In this document: positions 15,874 through 16,266 of the stretch, one piece after another
Numbering within the stretch: position 1 is the first letter of the stretch
Layout: each line of letters starts with the position of its first letter
Origin: an uncultured Oscillospiraceae bacterium
Lineage (GTDB): Bacteria > Bacillota > Clostridia > Oscillospirales > Oscillospiraceae
Assembly: GCA_934561175.1 (NCBI GenBank)
Contig: CAKTFW010000033.1
Span: forward strand, 1-16,266
Length of the DNA stretch: 16,266 nucleotides
Reading direction: 5' to 3'
Program-made: the position numbers and the translations under genes
The notes under the pieces: model-generated
The model's input: only the letters and a program-made list of their open reading frames with translations
Told to the model about the DNA's origin: nothing
The model's database searches: none

Positions 15874-15974
15874 AGGTAAGTACCTCCTGAATATTATTGA
15901 GGATAAACCCCTCTACTCATCGGTCACAGCAGAAGGCAAAAAATCTATACTCAAAAAAATTTTTGAAATGCTCT

Positions 15975-16012
15975 AAGGCAAAACCAGCACTTGCGGGTGC
16001 TGGTCTTGCTTT
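15975..16012 (-). terminator. Intrinsic terminator after the upstream sigma-like gene
   Basis: The GC-rich core CCAGCAC/GTGCTGG has a 6-base loop and is followed on the minus strand by TTTTG. The stem extends to 16 positions (15975-15990 with 15997-16012), with one mismatch and one wobble. It lies 8 bases after the stop of the gene ending at 16020, and separates it from the 54-residue gene. Confidence 0.7.
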
Positions 16013-16019
16013 AGGTCAT

Positions 16020-16266
16020 TTATCTGGTCAGTGCGATGTAGAGATGCCGCTTTGCCCGGCTGATCAGCTGAGAAACGGTGTTCGGCTTGCAGTTCATGAT
16101 GACGGCAATGTCTTTGAGCGGATATCCCTCCCAATAGGCAAGCTCGATCATGCGCCGCTGGCGATCCGTCAGCTGACGCAGCGCTGTGGCAAGGCGCTCA
16201 TTCTGAACGGTGTCTACAAAGTCGGTGATGAGCACCACCTCCAACGGGTCACTGCGCTCTATCAGG
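16020..16266 (-). CDS. Sigma-70 region 4-like protein (5' end beyond window)
   Basis: The frame is open through the right edge, so the N-terminus is missing. The visible 82 residues begin LIERSDPLEVVLITDFVDT and contain a sigma region 4 helix-turn-helix (LRQLTDRQRRMIELAYWEG, YPLKDIAVIMNCKPNTVSQL, ISRAKRHL). A TTG at 16244 could initiate, but no ribosome site supports it and the sequence upstream reads naturally as protein. It resembles, but is distinct from, the second sigma-like protein about 300 bases further on. Its own terminator follows. Confidence 0.78.
   Translation of the reverse strand, partial: LIERSDPLEVVLITDFVDTVQNERLATALRQLTDRQRRMIELAYWEGYPLKDIAVIMNCKPNTVSQLISRAKRHLYIALTR

Larger units (their letters stand above)
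12421..16266 (-). mobile_element. One end of an integrated Tn4451/ICE-like element (continues past right edge)
   Basis: From just after the MATE stop, all genes are on the minus strand and of mobile-element type: two sigma-region-4-like proteins, a small coupled gene, a TnpW-family protein, a degenerate resolvase and a large serine recombinase. Elements of the Tn4451/TnpX kind carry the recombinase at one end, so the left boundary should lie between 12421 and about 12506. The exact junction cannot be read without an empty-site comparison. The relaxase, coupling protein and cargo, if present, are beyond the window. Confidence 0.75.

Noticed and set aside
15425..15976. 183-codon plus-strand frame opposite the sigma-like and 54-residue genes
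   Set aside because: Antisense to two coupled genes with a strong ribosome site; no start signal of its own. Its end in a TAA just before the hairpin at 15975 is probably chance.
1..16266. tRNA, rRNA, CRISPR array, insertion sequence ends
   Set aside because: No cloverleaf, rRNA stretch, regular spacer-repeat pattern or IS transposase was seen on either strand.

Overview
The window looks like chromosome of a Gram-positive anaerobe of class Clostridia, probably Oscillospiraceae/Ruminococcaceae. This is inferred from AGGAGG-type ribosome sites, moderate GC, the recJ-rel-dtd-MBL-hemZ gene order, and an integrated Tn4451/ICE-type element. Species cannot be fixed from the sequence alone.

Region 1 (1-7500, minus strand) is a tight six-gene operon: recJ, rel (relA/spoT type), dtd, an MBL-fold hydrolase, hemZ and a uridine-kinase-like P-loop kinase that runs off the left edge. 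Gaps are -4 to 14 bases, and stop codons overlap or abut Shine-Dalgarno sites. An extended -10 promoter sits just upstream of recJ and argues for a GTG start at 7440.

Region 2 (7500-12420) holds single genes with their own signals. A metallophosphoesterase diverges from recJ. A small two-helix membrane protein with a zinc ribbon has a clean promoter. It converges with a Cof-type HAD phosphatase on a perfect 21-base palindrome that supplies both stop codons. The HAD gene diverges from an XpaC-like membrane protein, which is followed by a MATE efflux pump.

Region 3 (about 12421-16266, minus strand) is one end of an integrated mobile element that continues past the right edge. In transcription order it holds a partial sigma-region-4-like gene, a 54-residue small gene coupled to a second sigma-region-4-like gene, a structured non-coding stretch of about 450 bases with strong hairpins (candidate oriT or leader RNA), a TnpW-family small gene, a resolvase-fold protein lacking the catalytic serine, and a large serine recombinase. 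The last two overlap by four bases, which suggests coupled translation. The recombinase is interrupted by one extra G in a G7 tract. Short repeats between the MATE gene and the recombinase may mark the attachment end.

The most unusual points are the apparently dead serine-recombinase partner, the homopolymer frameshift in the active one, and the structured non-coding region of the element.
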